Source of the DNA: Bugula neritina
Lineage: Eukaryota; Bryozoa; Gymnolaemata; Cheilostomatida; Bugulidae
Direction of reading: 5' to 3'
NCBI GenBank assembly: GCA_964035545.1
Contig: OZ037765.1
Location: 25,352,504-25,416,503 of the forward strand
DNA length: 64,000 bases
Under the pieces are notes generated by a model. It was not told the DNA's origin. It saw only the letters and a list, made by a program, of their open reading frames with translations, and searched no databases. Each line of letters starts with the position of its first letter. Positions within the stretch are counted from its first letter, which is position 1. The translations under genes and the position numbers were made by a program. Below are positions 63,401-64,000 of this stretch, piece by piece.

Positions 63401-63848
63401 ATGTTCCAGTCGATGAAAATTGGAAAAAAGCCAACAATAACAAGTGATCAATTTGATGATACAACGGTAAGGAAATCGGTATTACTATAGGCTGAATGAA
63501 GATACCACGTGCTTCGAAAACTTCAACGCTTAGCAATACTTGATATTTTGTTTTACTCCATCTTCACCACTCAAATCACTATTTTTAAAATAGTCACACC
63601 TGACTTTTTATAAATTGCATAACCAAACAAATAGTGGGATATCCAGACAGGTAATAACATTTCAATTCTACCCTAGATGTTTACTATATTATAATTATCA
63701 TTATGTTAACATAGGCATAAAGAGTATAATATTATAGTGTTAATGATTATCTCTGCAGTTTAAGACTAAAATTCAACAGAAATTGTATGCACCGAAGTTA
63801 AACTTCACACCGATGTTTATTTATTACATTTTTATATGGATAAGATAA
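63401..63848 (+). CDS. Candidate two-exon small membrane protein, or exons of another gene
   Basis: Exon 63401-63466 starts with ATG (MFQSMKIGKKPTITSDQFDD) and ends at a GTAAGG donor. Exon 63759-63848 follows a good acceptor (ATCTCTGCAG), keeps the frame and ends in TAA, giving 51 aa. The second half (KLNFTPMFIYYIFIWIR) is hydrophobic and could span a membrane. The ATG is itself preceded by an acceptor-like CCCAGTTTAG, so the first exon may be internal and the gene longer. I do not recognise the family. Low confidence. Confidence 0.3.
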
Positions 63849-64000
63849 TATACTATACTAATACTATACAGTTTCGATAAACACTTACTTGTAGCAATGC
63901 CATAATTTACTACATAATTATAACTTAATGCTGATGTGCCTATATCTGTCAATTAACTATAATTTAACTTTTTGGGGATAATAAAATTCTTTTACTACTA

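Overview
This is nuclear DNA from an AT-rich, intron-dense animal genome. The reasons are spliced genes with GT-AG introns and short exons, animal protein families (RABGGTA, DHHC transferase, MARCHF5, an M-phase phosphoprotein 9-like centrosomal protein), a tRNA-derived SINE, fold-back elements and many micro- and minisatellites. A chitin- or cuticle-associated protein pair with Knickkopf/Skeletor architecture suggests an invertebrate. I cannot name the phylum from the sequence. No bacterial, viral or CRISPR features were seen.

Layout, left to right. (1) 1 to about 7.6 kb, minus strand: RABGGTA, cut at the left edge at its extreme C terminus; its introns carry a roughly 1 kb fold-back element and a SINE with target-site duplication. 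(2) 9.27-13.38 kb, minus: a complete 8-exon DHHC palmitoyltransferase of 267 aa. (3) 15.2-25.0 kb and 31.0-37.1 kb, plus: two tandem 16-exon paralogues (710 and 723 aa), each with signal peptide, two DM13 domains, a DOMON domain, a cupredoxin-like region and a hydrophobic, GPI-like tail. (4) 40.69-44.35 kb, plus: MARCHF5, the mitochondrial RING-CH ubiquitin ligase, 6 exons, 282 aa. (5) 49.8-62.1 kb, plus: a 966-aa coiled-coil protein, probably MPHOSPH9, whose introns are crowded with minisatellites. (6) 63.4-63.85 kb, plus: a weak candidate for a small membrane protein or the start of another gene.

Each gene model was built by reading exons in frame and checking that exon lengths, intron phases and splice sites agree. 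All coding introns are GT-AG except one GC-AG intron in the first DM13 paralogue. RABGGTA (Rab prenylation), the DHHC enzyme (S-acylation) and MARCHF5 (membrane ubiquitination) share a membrane-trafficking flavour, but nothing indicates joint regulation. The tandem DM13-DOMON pair is the clearest evolutionary unit, with possible gene conversion in one exon.

The intergenic stretches (13.4-15.2, 25-31, 37-40.7 and 44.4-49.8 kb) hold AT-rich DNA, palindromes, MITE-like elements, a G-rich hairpin element and TNA-type low-complexity repeats. I support no gene in them.
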